Below, one piece after another: positions 12,134 to 23,979 of a DNA stretch of 64,000 nucleotides (positions are counted from its first letter, which is position 1; each line of letters starts with the position of its first letter). The notes beneath the pieces are model-generated. The model made no database searches. It had not been told where the DNA came from and was given only the letters and a program-made list of their open reading frames with translations. The translations under genes and the position numbers were made by a program. Source of the stretch: Tetrahymena thermophila SB210 (lineage: Eukaryota; Ciliophora; Oligohymenophorea; Hymenostomatida; Tetrahymenidae); assembly GCF_000189635.1 (NCBI RefSeq), contig NW_002476202.1, forward strand, positions 124,001 through 188,000, given 5' to 3'.

Positions 12134-13658
12134 AAAACTCTACTTCACTTTATATTAACTGAATTATAATATTATCCACATTTATTCAACACTTATTTGT
12201 AATTCCTACTATATTGTTTTGTAACTATTGAATAATTAATATTCAAAGCCTTTCAAATATCTCTTCAATATATATTTATTTATCTATTAAATAAAATTAA
12301 CTATTAATTAAATATTTTGAGTAAATCTAATCAAAAATACTTCAAAGAGTAATACAATGAAATAGAGAAGCAAAAGAAGCTTTAAAAATAAACATTAAAT
12401 AATTTCTAATTTTCAAGCTGATATTAATATATATTATTATAATTCAAAAAAAATATGTTATCATACTTCTATCTAGCAACTTCAATAATTTATTATTATA
12501 ATTCTATTAGCAAAAATGAAGTATTTTAAAAATATAAATCTTAAATTTCTTTAAAAAAATCAATTTTTAAGCTAAATATTTTTCAATTAAGATATATTAT
12601 TTGTATCAATCTTTAAATAAAAAGATTGAATTGATTGATTAAATGATTTTTACAATTATTTTGATGATTATTACTAAAATGATCAAAAAATGATCTTTTA
12701 ATATACAAACAAATTTAATTTAAAATAGTAATACTCATTTTGCTTTTTTATTAAAAATTAACATAATTTTTACAAGTAAAATTTTCTTTCTGTGAAAATT
12801 TGAAAAAAATTCAATAATTTGTTTTAAAATTTTTTAGCAGTTCTTTCCATAAATTAGAATTTTAAGAATGAACAATTAATTTATAATAAAAGTTGGTTGA
12901 ATGAGACAAGCTGAATTTACTTTTTACCAAAGATATTATTTATTTAGTGAGAAAGAGCATTCAGCTATTATAATTCCCTATAATTACTTGAGCAATCTTC
13001 TTCTTTTTATTTAGGCTAGCAAGATTCTTGGAATTATTTTAGTATATAAAGTTATACTTTTGCCTCATATTTTATAATTTTGTGTTAATATCAAATGGAT
13101 GCTGGCATAAATTTGTTTTCTTCTTGAAATGTTTAAAGAAATTTTTTTGAAGTTAAAAGTTGATTATAAAATTTATGCTTAATTCGCATGCATATATATT
13201 CTCAGAATGAATGTAGTTAATCATAATTGCTTTTTATAGTAGTAGGATTTTTATATCAAACAAATGAAACATTTATTTATTTATTTAGTATTTTTTTTAT
13301 TTACTGGACTAGATAATTATTTTGTATCCTCAATTAAAATCCTATTATAACTTATGGTAAATTAAATTTTATGGAAAGAAAAAAAGAATTGTTCTATTAA
13401 ATTTCTTAATTAACTAAATTAATAATGATAATTAAATCTTTTAGATTTATAACTTTGTTTTACTGAACCTATATAAATCTATCTGCAGTAGTTTCTCATT
13501 ATCAATGAAATTCAAGCATATTAACTAATTAAATATTTAACATAATTATGTCTTTAAAAGCAAAGAACTGAACTCCGAAAAATAAGTATAATCAAATTAA
13601 AATATAAAAATTCACAAAATAAACTAATAAATCAAATACAAATAAAATACTTATAAAA
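12134..13658. other. Intergenic stretch between the p25-alpha paralogues
   Basis: A/T-rich sequence of about 1.5 kb. I see no coding frame, repeat or RNA gene in it. It must hold the 3' end of copy 1 and the promoter of copy 2. Confidence 0.5.
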
Positions 13659-14108
13659 ATGAATTCTAGCTTAGAAGGAGTCTTCAAAAAATTCACTGGT
13701 GGTAAAATTGAAATGGATGGCAAGACTTTTGCTAAATTTGCTAAAGACACTGGTCTTCTTGATAAGAAGCTCACTGCTACTGATGTTGATTTAATATTTG
13801 CTAAGGTCAAAGGATCTTCTGCTATTAGATGCATCAATATTAGATAATTTGAAGAAGGTATCAACTAATTTGCTGCCAAGAAAGGAATTTCTGCCTAAGA
13901 TCTCAGAGAAAAAGTTACTGCCTCTAATGGTCCTTCTTATTCAGGTACTAAGGCCGATGCTGTTAGATTCCATGATGATAAGAGTCTCTACACTGGTGTT
14001 TATGCCAATGGTGGTCCCTCTACCATTGATATTGGAAGCGGAAAAATCTCCGATATCTCTCAACTTTGTGATAGAACCTCTGCTGATGTTAGAGGTGTTA
14101 AACATTGA
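13659..14108 (+). CDS. p25-alpha / TPPP-like protein, copy 2
   Basis: A single exon of 149 aa, co-linear with the gene at 11684 and ending VRGVKH before TGA. The same blocks are present: MDGKTFAKFAKDTGLLDKKL, ATDVDLIFAKVKGSSAIR, and FHDDKSLYTGVYANGG near the C-terminus. Changes are concentrated at the N-terminus, in the segment after FAKVKG (CINIRQFEEGINQF) and around residues 85-95. Codon use is noticeably less biased than in copy 1: Lys is mixed AAA/AAG, Leu includes TTA, and three of four Gln codons are TAA. This suggests lower or differently timed expression. It is a tandem duplicate on the same strand about 1.5 kb downstream, probably with a related microtubule role. Confidence 0.9.
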
Positions 14109-14709
14109 TCTATGTAGCTTTTACCTAAATTAAAATTAAATAAAATACATTAAATAAATTTACATTATGTTCCACATACTATTAATATATACTACATAAA
14201 ATGTTATTCAATTTTAGCTTAGTTTTCATTTAAAAAAAAATATCTTCTGCCTTTTTTACCCATTAACACTTTTTAATGTTCGAAGTTTAAAATTTATATA
14301 AAAATTTAATGAGTTTTCAAAATATTTAAAATACAATTTTTATATTTTAAATTAATTGATTATTTATAAATAAATGTTACTATTATTTACTTTGCTTAAT
14401 AAATTTATTTGTTTTTAATTCAAGCAATAGCAATGAATATTTATATTAACTTTTTTATATTCTTAATTACTCAAATATTGCTGTAGTGATGAATTTTAAA
14501 TTTTACTCAATAGGAGAAAATGATGATTAAATTAACTTCAAAATAACTTGAATTTATTTAAATGAGGTAATATTTTTTAGTTAAGTTGAAAAGAAAGTTA
14601 ATTTTTTTATTTAGAAATATACAAAGCATGATTGTAAAGAAAGATAAAGTTAATTAAAAGAAAACCTAATAATAATCTAAGATTAGTAGAATAAATAAAG
14701 AAATATTAA
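14109..14709. other. Intergenic stretch, no supported gene
   Basis: About 600 bases of A/T-rich DNA separate the second p25-alpha gene from the next membrane-protein gene. I see nothing in it beyond presumed 3' and 5' untranslated sequence. Confidence 0.5.
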
Positions 14710-17700
14710 ATGGCTTCTTAAGTAGCAAATAAGTTTAAGTACTTGGACATTTTTGGTTAAAAAGTTATTTTAAATTTTCATGAGAATAGTCTAATTCAAA
14801 CAGTTTTTGGAGGTATAACTGCTAGCTTGGTGTGTGCAGTTGCCATCATCTTCTGCTACAACTCAGTATGATATATAAATTCTACTTGTATAAATCAGTT
14901 CAATTATACTTAAATACTTTTTTTAAAATTAATTAGACGAACGATGTTCTTAACAAAGGTATTTCGAAATATTAGAATTTGAGGCATATGTGAATGACTA
15001 AAATTTAAAATTATTTTTAAACTAATTAGTTAATTTTACTGTGCAAGGCAACAAGATATTTTCAGATAATCCATCTTAATTAAATTTAACATCTGATAAG
15101 TTTATGATAGCTGTGAATATGATATAAGATAATTTTATTTAAAATCCCTATCTAAATATCACCCTTTAGCAAAGAGTATACACATTACTACCTAATGGTA
15201 CTTAATTAAAGCAAAATGTATATTAAAATATAAAAAATCTATAAATACTGAATATTTGTTTTAAATAGATTGATATTTAGCTGGAATAATGCACTTTTAA
15301 GCATTGGGATGCTCTCAATAAACCAGGAGATATAATTATAACGAAAGATCAATACAATTCATACAATATTTCTAATTATTTATGTCCAAAGTAAGTTTCA
15401 ATATATAGATAGATAGATACATCCATCTTTTTAAACTTCTTATCAATTTTTTTCTACTTTTTAAGATATTGTTTGAAAAAATTTAAAATATTTTGCGTTA
15501 TTTTAAAACACTCAATTTGATAAAAAAATAAATAAATACTTTAAAATTTTTTGTAAGTTAATTTAAATTATTAATAAAAAATAATTTAAAGATTAGGAAC
15601 AAACTTAACTATATAGGGTTAAATTGCAAATCAAGTGTATTAGTTCATAAAATTTACTGTAACAGGTTGCTAAAATTAAACTAATCCTTAATCATCTCCT
15701 AATTTATGGAAACCAGTTTGTCCTTCAGTATAAGCATAGCAAAAATATTACAACTAAAATACTATAAGAATACAGTTTTTATTTTCAAATTATATTATTA
15801 ACCCTACTTAAGTAGGTTAATTTACTACTAGATATGTTGCCAACGATGTATTTTTTCAAATATAGCCAGGTTATGTAAATTATTTTTTGATTATTCTTAT
15901 TAAATATTAAAGAATGATCTATTTAGTTATTTTTTTTTATATATAACTTATACAAGATGTATACTACAGCTGATATTTATATGACAGAAACTATTATTTC
16001 TGAAGACAAATCTTTATATCCATGGAAAGATATTAGCAATCAATCTCTTGCAGCTTAGCTATATGGAGATTATAGATAATAGTATACTTTTGGAAATAAT
16101 ACGATTTATGGGGCATTCTTCTTCGATCGTAGTCGTTTTAAACAAGTCTACAGCATAAGCTATGAAAAATTTGACAATTTAATTGCTTAGATTGGTGGTT
16201 TTGTCCAATCTCTTGTTCTTGTTGCAAGTCTTTTTGGTAAATATAAAATTTTTTTTGTGAAACTTTTTTATAATAATTATAATAAAAATAAAATAATTAG
16301 TTGGACTGTACAATAAAATGCATTATACAATAGAATTGGCAAATGAGATATACGATTTTGATTTAAATTATAATGAGAAAAAAGATAAATATAAGAGTAA
16401 AATTGAATAGTAATAAACAAATAAATCTGATATAAAAAATGAAGGCAGTAAATATGAGATTGGTCAATAAGAATAAAATAAAATGTATAAATTAGTTAAA
16501 ATGTATACAAAGAAATTTAATGAAGAACGATAAGCTAACCATAGAAACTCATTTGAAAGCCCAAGGTTAGATGTAACTTAAAGTCCTAACATACATTTTA
16601 ATTCAAGAGATATTGAAAAGGATTCAATAAATGAAAAGGATATAAATATTCAAATGAATGATCTCTAGTTAATAGATAATGATAAGTTGCAGCAAGGTAC
16701 ACATGAAAAAAGCAATAAGGAGGACCATTTAGAAACAAATTAAATATCTGATATGCAAAAGAATTTAAGATTTGATAAAAAAGAAGTTGCTGAAAATAAT
16801 TCAAACCAAAAAATATAAAAATTTGTTTTTTTGAATTTGAAAGACAATTTAAATGATAAAAGTAATTAAACCAAATTGAAAAGCGGGGATGAAAAAAATA
16901 ATAATTTGTTTTTTAATAATATTATAGAAAATTAAAATCTAAAAAATGTATCTTAAAGTCCTTTTAAATAAGATAAAAAATTAGATTTTGATGATTTAAA
17001 CGTATTTAAAAAAGAAAATTTTTAGTAATCTTTGTTTGAAAAAAGTAAAAGTATTAAACCTCTTAAGACATATTTTACTCAAAGAAGTAAAGCATAGACA
17101 AAAGATATCTTGAAATATTCCACAGCAAATCCACATTCAATCAGCTAAATAGATAAACATTTTTAAAGTCAAATAAATAATTAGGCAAATGAAATGCAAG
17201 CAGTAGACAAATAAAATAGTCATGAAGATTTAAAGGAAACAAATTTTGGTCCTTTAACTCCTATGAATTTTTCATCTAATCCTAGGCTTCTGAGTATAGG
17301 TGATAGACTATAGAATGATAAAGCTGATATATTCTTTCTTGATTCTTAAATTGAACCTGAGTCTGATTTGGAAATTAGTGATTCGCCATAACGAAATAGA
17401 AAGCAAAAGAATCCAATATTTCATACTATTCAACCAATTTCTCATAGTATGGTCAGGGATAATAAATTTTAAGGAAAAAAAACGAGATCATTCAGTCAAA
17501 TTATCTTTTAAAAAGATAACACTATTAAAAAATAAGATTCTTTTTCGAGTTTGAGAATTTAAGAACAACCAAATAATAATATCAAAAGTATTAAAGAATA
17601 GAAATTCTTTGATGCCTACAAAGAAGAAATGAGAAAGGACTATATGACAAAGTAGCTATAAAAAGTCTTGTCCAAAAGACAAAAGCTACATTTGTCAGTA

Positions 17701-18456
17701 AAATATTTCATTTACAAGCTATCATGTGGAAAATTTTATAACACAAAAGAAAACATGCTCATAGATAAAGCAAATGTTTTCTTATAAAAAGATATTGATA
17801 TAATAGTCATTTTGAACAAAATTAAGGAACTAGAAAAACTAAAGTGTTTGTTGCTAGATTAAAGTTAATTAGCTTTATTTAACTACTTCCCAAAACCTCT
17901 CCTTCAAATAGATCAAAACTAAAACATTGTCAAAAAAGATCAAATGATAAAAGTAGTAAAATAATTAGAGAAAAAAATGAAAACCTTAGACATAAAACCT
18001 CAATATCTTTCAACTGTGAAAAAAGCTAAAGATAAATTTAAAAATTTACTGAAAAAGAAGCAAAAAAAATAAGAATTTTTCAAATAAACTGATCTGCTAA
18101 TTAATTTAGAATAACATCATTACAGAGATTATTAGAGATTGTATAAGGCTTATGAGGAAATTATCAATAAAAAAGAATGTTCAAGGTATTTATTTTAAAT
18201 TTGTAAGATAAATATTGATTTTAATATATATATACAAAAGAATGGACAATATTTTAATTAATAATTTGGGAGAAGAAACTAAGAAGATTTTCTAAAACTC
18301 AATCAAGTAATTAATTCTTTTTATTAACCTATTTTCTTATTTTATCTATTTTTTATAAGTATGAAATTTGGAATGGAAAAACTGCATGCTTTGATAACTA
18401 GGTAATATGACAAATCTCCAAAATGTGATCAAATTTAATAAAAAAATAATAATTGA
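14710..18456 (+). CDS. Two-pass membrane protein with Gln/Asn-rich tail, nine exons
   Basis: Exons are 14710-14865, 14937-14958, 15030-15217, 15269-15390, 15592-15874, 15957-16236, 16301-18185, 18241-18306 and 18360-18456, giving 1032 aa. The N-terminal block KYLDIFGQKVILNF precedes membrane segment 1 (about 32-50, after TVFGG). An ectodomain of about 280 residues follows with conserved NFTV, LWKPVCPS, YTTADIYMTE and YGAFFFDRSR blocks, then segment 2 at about 331-352 (AQIGGFVQSLVLVASLFGL). Exon 7 encodes a tail of more than 600 residues, low-complexity at first and then a conserved block (AYKEEMRKDYMTKQLQKVL ... KELEKLKCLLLDQSQLALF). All junctions were placed by frame and by alignment to the gene at 19754; exons 2-6 and 8 have identical lengths in both. 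Four acceptors end AAG. No function is assigned. Confidence 0.85.
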
Positions 18457-19753
18457 AATTAAAAATCAATTTTAAATTCATTTTGATAAATTATATTTGT
18501 AAATTATCTTATTTTTAGATTTTGGTGAATTATTAAGTCTTATATTTTTTAAAATTTTAATGGTTAGTAATCATTTGCTTTAAATTAAATAAAAAAAATA
18601 TCAGCTAGAACTAAAAAATTAATATTGAAAAGAAAGTATTAAACTATAAAAATTTGGTTATTTTATTAAAAAGTACAGTATTGTTATAAATAAAATTTTT
18701 CAGCCAATTATAATTTTAAATAAATAACCAAATAACTCTGAAAGTGAATAATTTTTAATACGGTGAGAAAGAAATATAGTTTAATTTTCTTTACTTTTTA
18801 AATAATGAATGAAAGTAATTCAAAATTTATTAATGAAATTATCAGATTATTTTTTATTTTAAGAAAACTGTAATACAAAAAATGTGATTATATGTAATTA
18901 ACTAAAAATATTATTATTTTTCGCTTACAAATTTTACATAATACTAAATTATTTTTCATGTATTTTTTATCCTTTAATTGCTGCAGACATAGAAGAAATA
19001 CTCTTCAATTTTTAAAATAAATTGTATTAGTATTTATTTATCTAAAGAGTTAAAAATTGTTTTAGTATTATTCTAAAATAATAAAAAAAATAATATAATT
19101 TTTAGCTTACAAATTTTATATAAGACTACTTTATTTTTCATGTATTTTTTATCTTTTAAAAATTTGTAGACATAGAAGAAATACTCTTCAATTTTAAAAA
19201 TAAATTATCTCATTATTTATTTCTCTAAAGAGTTATATTTTTTTTTAGAATTATTTTAAAATAATAAAAAAAATAATATAATATTTAACTTACAGATTTT
19301 AAATAAAACTAAATTATTCTTCATGTATTTTTTATCCTTTAATTGCTGCAGACATAGAAGAAATACTCTTCAATTTTAAAAATAAATTGTCTTATTATTT
19401 ATTTCTCTAAAAAGTTATAAATTGTTTTAGTTTTATTTTAAAATAATAAAAAAATAATATGGTTATTAGTAAAAAACATACATATTTATTACAATATTTT
19501 TAAGATATTTAAAAAATTATTACCTTTTTAGCTTACAGTGTTATTATGACTTGAATTTACATATTTTAATAAATAACTCATCATTTATAAATATAAATAA
19601 TTGTAATTGAATGAATTAATTTTGTTTTATAGACCTAAGTTGAATTAATTTTTAATTCTTTTAAAGAAAAGTTTTTTTTGTTTTATTAAAAGAAGTAAAC
19701 GCTAACAATAGTTTAAAAGAAAAGCAAAAAGTTTATATAGATTTTTTTTTTAA
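18457..19753. other. Intergenic stretch containing a three-copy tandem repeat
   Basis: A/T-rich spacer between the two close paralogues. Its middle is the 182-bp repeat array at 18910-19463. The rest holds no gene I can support. Confidence 0.55.
18910..19463. repeat. Three tandem copies of a 182-183 bp unit
   Basis: The landmark GACATAGAAGAAATACTCTT occurs at 18986, 19169 and 19351, so the period is 183 then 182. A second landmark, (G/A)CTTAC, recurs at 18923, 19105 and 19288. Copies also share TTCATGTATTTTTTATC and end in A-runs around AATAATAAAAAAA. Copies 1 and 3 resemble each other in the TTTAATTGCTGCA segment, where copy 2 differs. The array lies entirely between genes and has no obvious coding capacity. 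Confidence 0.88.
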
Positions 19754-22700
19754 ATGAGTAAATACATCAACAAGCTAAAGTTTTTAGATATTTTCGGATA
19801 GAGAGTCATCCTCAATTTCCATGAAGATAACCAAATTCAAACAACATTTGGAGGGATAATTGCCTGTTGCGTTGCTGTAGTAGTCTTTGTCTTCTTTTAT
19901 ACTTCGGTGAGATTATTATCAAATTATATTAGTAGAAATAGTTTGACAAACATAAAGTATTAATAATTTTTTTTAAAAATTAGACTAGCGATTTTTTAGG
20001 CAAAAGTAAATACATATTTGCATTTTGATTGATGAAAGAATTTAATATTAAAACCATTCATTTTATGTATATTAGTAAATTTTACAGTTCAATCAAATAA
20101 GTTATTTTCAGACAATCCTTCGTTATTGAATTTGACTTACGATAAGTTCATGGTGGCTGTCAATATGATATAAAATGATTTTATAAATAATCCCTATGTA
20201 AATATAACACTTCAATAAAGAATATACACCACTTTTCCAAATGGCACCTAATAGAAGTAGTATGTAAAATATATCAAATAATATATATATATATATGATA
20301 TTACGTTATAATTACAAAAAATATGTTTTTTAATTAAATATTAGATTGATATTTAACTAGAATAGTGTACTTTCAAGCATTGGAATTCTCTAAACTAATA
20401 AGGAGATACAATTCTTACTTAAGATTAATATAATTCCTACAATATTTCAAATTATCTTTGTCCAAAGTATATTAATTCAATTTATTTATTATTTATAACA
20501 TAAATTTCGTAAATTCAAGAAATTGGTATTTATTTTATTTTCATTTTCTCCCTTCTTAAATTTATCTAACACAAAAAAAAATATTAAATTTCTCACTTGA
20601 TTATTAATTTATAGATATGGGACTAACTTTACTGTTTAAGGCCAAATTGCAAACTAAGTTTACCAATTTTTTAAATTTACAGTTACTAGCTGCTAAAACT
20701 AAACAGATCCAAATACCTCTCCTAACCTATGGAAACCAGTATGTCCCTCATTAAGTGCTTAATAAAAATACTATAACTAAAACACTGTGAGAATATAATT
20801 TTTGGTTTCAAATTACATTATTAATCCAACTTAAGTTGGTAAATTCTCTACAAGATATGTGGCTAATGATGTATTTTTCTAAATTTAACCAGGATATGTA
20901 TTTTAATCTAATCAACAATAAATTTTAAAACTATTTTTTCTTTTTCATATTTAGATGTATACAACTGCAGATATCTATCTGACAGAAAATACGATTTCAG
21001 AAGATATATCACTCTATCCTTGGAAGAATATCCAAAACCAAACTCTTGCAGTTCAATAGTATGGTGATTATAGGTAGCAGTACACTTTTGGAAATAACAG
21101 TGTTTATGGAGCATTTTTTTTTGACAGAAGTCGCTTTTAATAGCAGTATAAGATATCATATTAAAAGGTTGATAATTTAATAGCCGTAATTGGTGGCTTT
21201 GTTTAATCTGTTATGGTAATAGCCGGGATTTTAGGTATATAATTAAATTTAGATTGTCTGTTTATTTTAAAATACTGTAATATTTCATTAATTAATATTA
21301 GCCTGAAAATAACTTTTTCATTTAAATTTGGTAAAAAAATAGCAATGATTATTTTTTAATATTGTGAGGTACTATGCCTAATCAATGAGGATTGATAGTA
21401 TATAACACAAATTTTTAACATAACTTAACATTTAATAAATAAAAATAAAAATATTTTATAAAATTAAAAACAAATAATTTTATTGAAAATAATTTAAAAA
21501 GATATTTATTTTAGATTGGTTTATTTACAAAAATGCTTATTTGAGTTCAAATAAAAATTATGTTTTAAGCAAATTTATAGGCTTTTACAGTTTATAAAAA
21601 AATTGAATAAATTTAATGGAACATAAAATAATTTTATTTTCATAAAAAAATATATTAATTAGTTGGAATATATAATCAGTCCTATTACACAATCGAATTG
21701 GCAAATGAAATATATGATTTTGATATATAAACAAATCAAGTAAGCAAAGATGGTAAATTAATATTAGGTTCTCCTTAAATAAATCGAGAATGCTAAACAA
21801 GAGATAACAAAGCTTCCACTATAAATTGCAATATTTCTCCTGGTGTTACTTAAGAAAGGAAAGATAAGATATTTTAGATTGCACATAAATTTACATAAAA
21901 GCTCACCAGCAATAAAAATATTAACTAGAGTCCACCAATTAACACTATTACAAATGAAAGTCCATGCTTTGATTTTACTTTAACTCCGTAAAATTAAATT
22001 AACATAGAGTTTGAAAAGTAGCCAGAAAAAACTTAAAAAAAGGTATAAATTTAAATAAATCATTTATCTTCTCCTATCGTCAATGAGAAAGATAGTTAAA
22101 TTAGTACAGAAAGATTGAATTTTCTCTCAACCAATTAATAAAGCAGTTTAACGAATTTAAAACAAAATACTTTTAGGTAATTAAAATTATTGACAGTAAA
22201 GTCTAACACTAATACTAATGAAGCTGAAAACTTAGACTTTGACAAAAAAAATAATATAAAAACGGATGTTTATTTAAATTTTAACTAGATTAAGGCCATT
22301 AATAATAGCACCAATAACAATAATAACAAAAATAACAATAAAAATAAAAACTTGCATTTTGAGGATTATTAGGATAATCAACATCTTCATATTTAATTAT
22401 AAAAATCTCCTCAAAGTATTTAAGAAAGATCACACAAGCTAAATTTAACTGAATTTTAAGTTCCTTTAAAAAAGAGACAAAGCTCAGCAAAAAAAAAATT
22501 CTAAAGTGTGAACTATGTAAAGACATAAACAAATGATATTTTAAAGTATTCGACTTCAAATCCTTTTTCCATCTCTTAGTTAGATAAGAAAATGTAATCA
22601 ACATAAATTAATTTGCTTTTAGAATCTTAATTAAATGATTAGTAGAATTAACATTAAGAATAAAATACATTGAAAAACGTTCCTACCCTTAGTTCTCCAT

Positions 22701-23979
22701 AATATAAATCGAATCCTAGACTTCTCGTTTCATCTGAAAGACCACAAAATGAAAAAGAAAGCCTAATATTTTTTGATTCCTCTATAGAACCTGAATCTGA
22801 CTTAGATAATAGCTTAGAAAAAAAAGAAGAATATCTTTAAGTAAATAGAAAATCAAAAAATACAGTTTTCCGTACAATACAGCCATAGTTACATCTTGAT
22901 CTAAACAATAATGAGTAAAAAAAATAAAAAAGAATTAAATCTTTTAGTGATTTTGGGGTTATTTAAGAAATTAATTGTAAAGAACCTAATTCCTTTTTGA
23001 GTTTAAGATAGTTTCAATCATTAAGTCCTTCAAAATAATAAGCGAGTTAAAAAAGTAATCCAAAATTTGTAGATGCTTATAAAGAAGAAATGAGAAAAGA
23101 CTTCATGACACGATAATTGCAAAAGGTGTTATCGAAAAGGCAAAAGCTTAGCCTATCATTTAAATATTTTATTTATAAGATTTCTTGTGGAAAATTTTAC
23201 TGCACAAGAGAAAACTTGTTAATTGATAAAGCTCATACCTTATTGTAAAAAGATGTTGATATAATTGTGATATTGAATAAAATAAAAGAACTTGAAAAAT
23301 TAAAATGTCTCTTGCTTGATTAAAATTAATTAGCTTTGTTTAATTATTTCCCCAAGCCTCTACTTTAAATTGACAAAAACAAAAATATTATTAAAAAAGA
23401 AGAAATGATAAAAGAAGTAAAATAGTTAGAGAGGAGTATGAAAACTCTTGATGTTAAACCTTAGCATTTACCTGTGTTAAAGAAAGCTAAAGATAAATTC
23501 AAAAGCTTGTTAAGCAAAAATAAAAAACAATAAGAACTTTTTAATAATAGCGACCTTTTACATAATCTAGATCAAAATCAATACAGAAATTACCAAAGAT
23601 TATACAAAGCATATGAGCAGATTGTTAATAAATAAGAAGGAACAAGGTAAAATATTATTTTACAAATAAATATCTCTATAATTTTACAAAGAAATTTTGA
23701 AGAATATTTATTTATTTTTTTTTATTTATTTATTTACTTTTTTAATTAATTAAGAATGGACAATATACTAATACAAAACTTGGGAGAAGAAACTATGAAA
23801 ATTTTCTAAGACTCTATGAAGTAATTTATTATTTTATTTTATTTTACAAAATTAAATGATTGCTATTATTTTATAGAATGCAATTTGGAATGGAGAAACT
23901 TTTAACCTTAATAAATAAAAATAAAGAAAAATCTTTAAAAATTGATAAATCAAATAATTAGAGTAAATTTAATCATTGA
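19754..23979 (+). CDS. Two-pass membrane protein with Gln/Asn-rich tail, paralogue of the gene at 14710
   Basis: Exons are 19754-19906, 19984-20005, 20076-20263, 20345-20466, 20615-20897, 20955-21234, 21663-23646, 23755-23820 and 23877-23979, giving 1066 aa. The layout matches the gene at 14710: LKFLDIFGQRVILNF, membrane segment 1 at about 31-50 (after TTFGG), an ectodomain with NFTV, LWKPVCPS, YTTADIYLTE and YGAFFFDRSR, segment 2 at about 330-350 (AVIGGFVQSVMVIAGILG), then a cytoplasmic tail. The distal tail block (AYKEEMRKDFMTRQLQKVL, KELEKLKCLLLDQNQLALF) is strongly conserved, while the proximal tail (about residues 370-650) is low-complexity and poorly alignable, with an Asn/Lys run. The sixth intron is 428 nt against 64 nt in its neighbour. 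This pattern suggests a structured ectodomain and C-terminal block under selection, joined by a loose linker. No function is assigned. Confidence 0.85.

Noticed and set aside
13592-13864. Minus-strand frame opposite the start of the second p25-alpha gene
   Set aside because: It is a shadow of the plus-strand coding sequence, whose protein is clearly recognisable.
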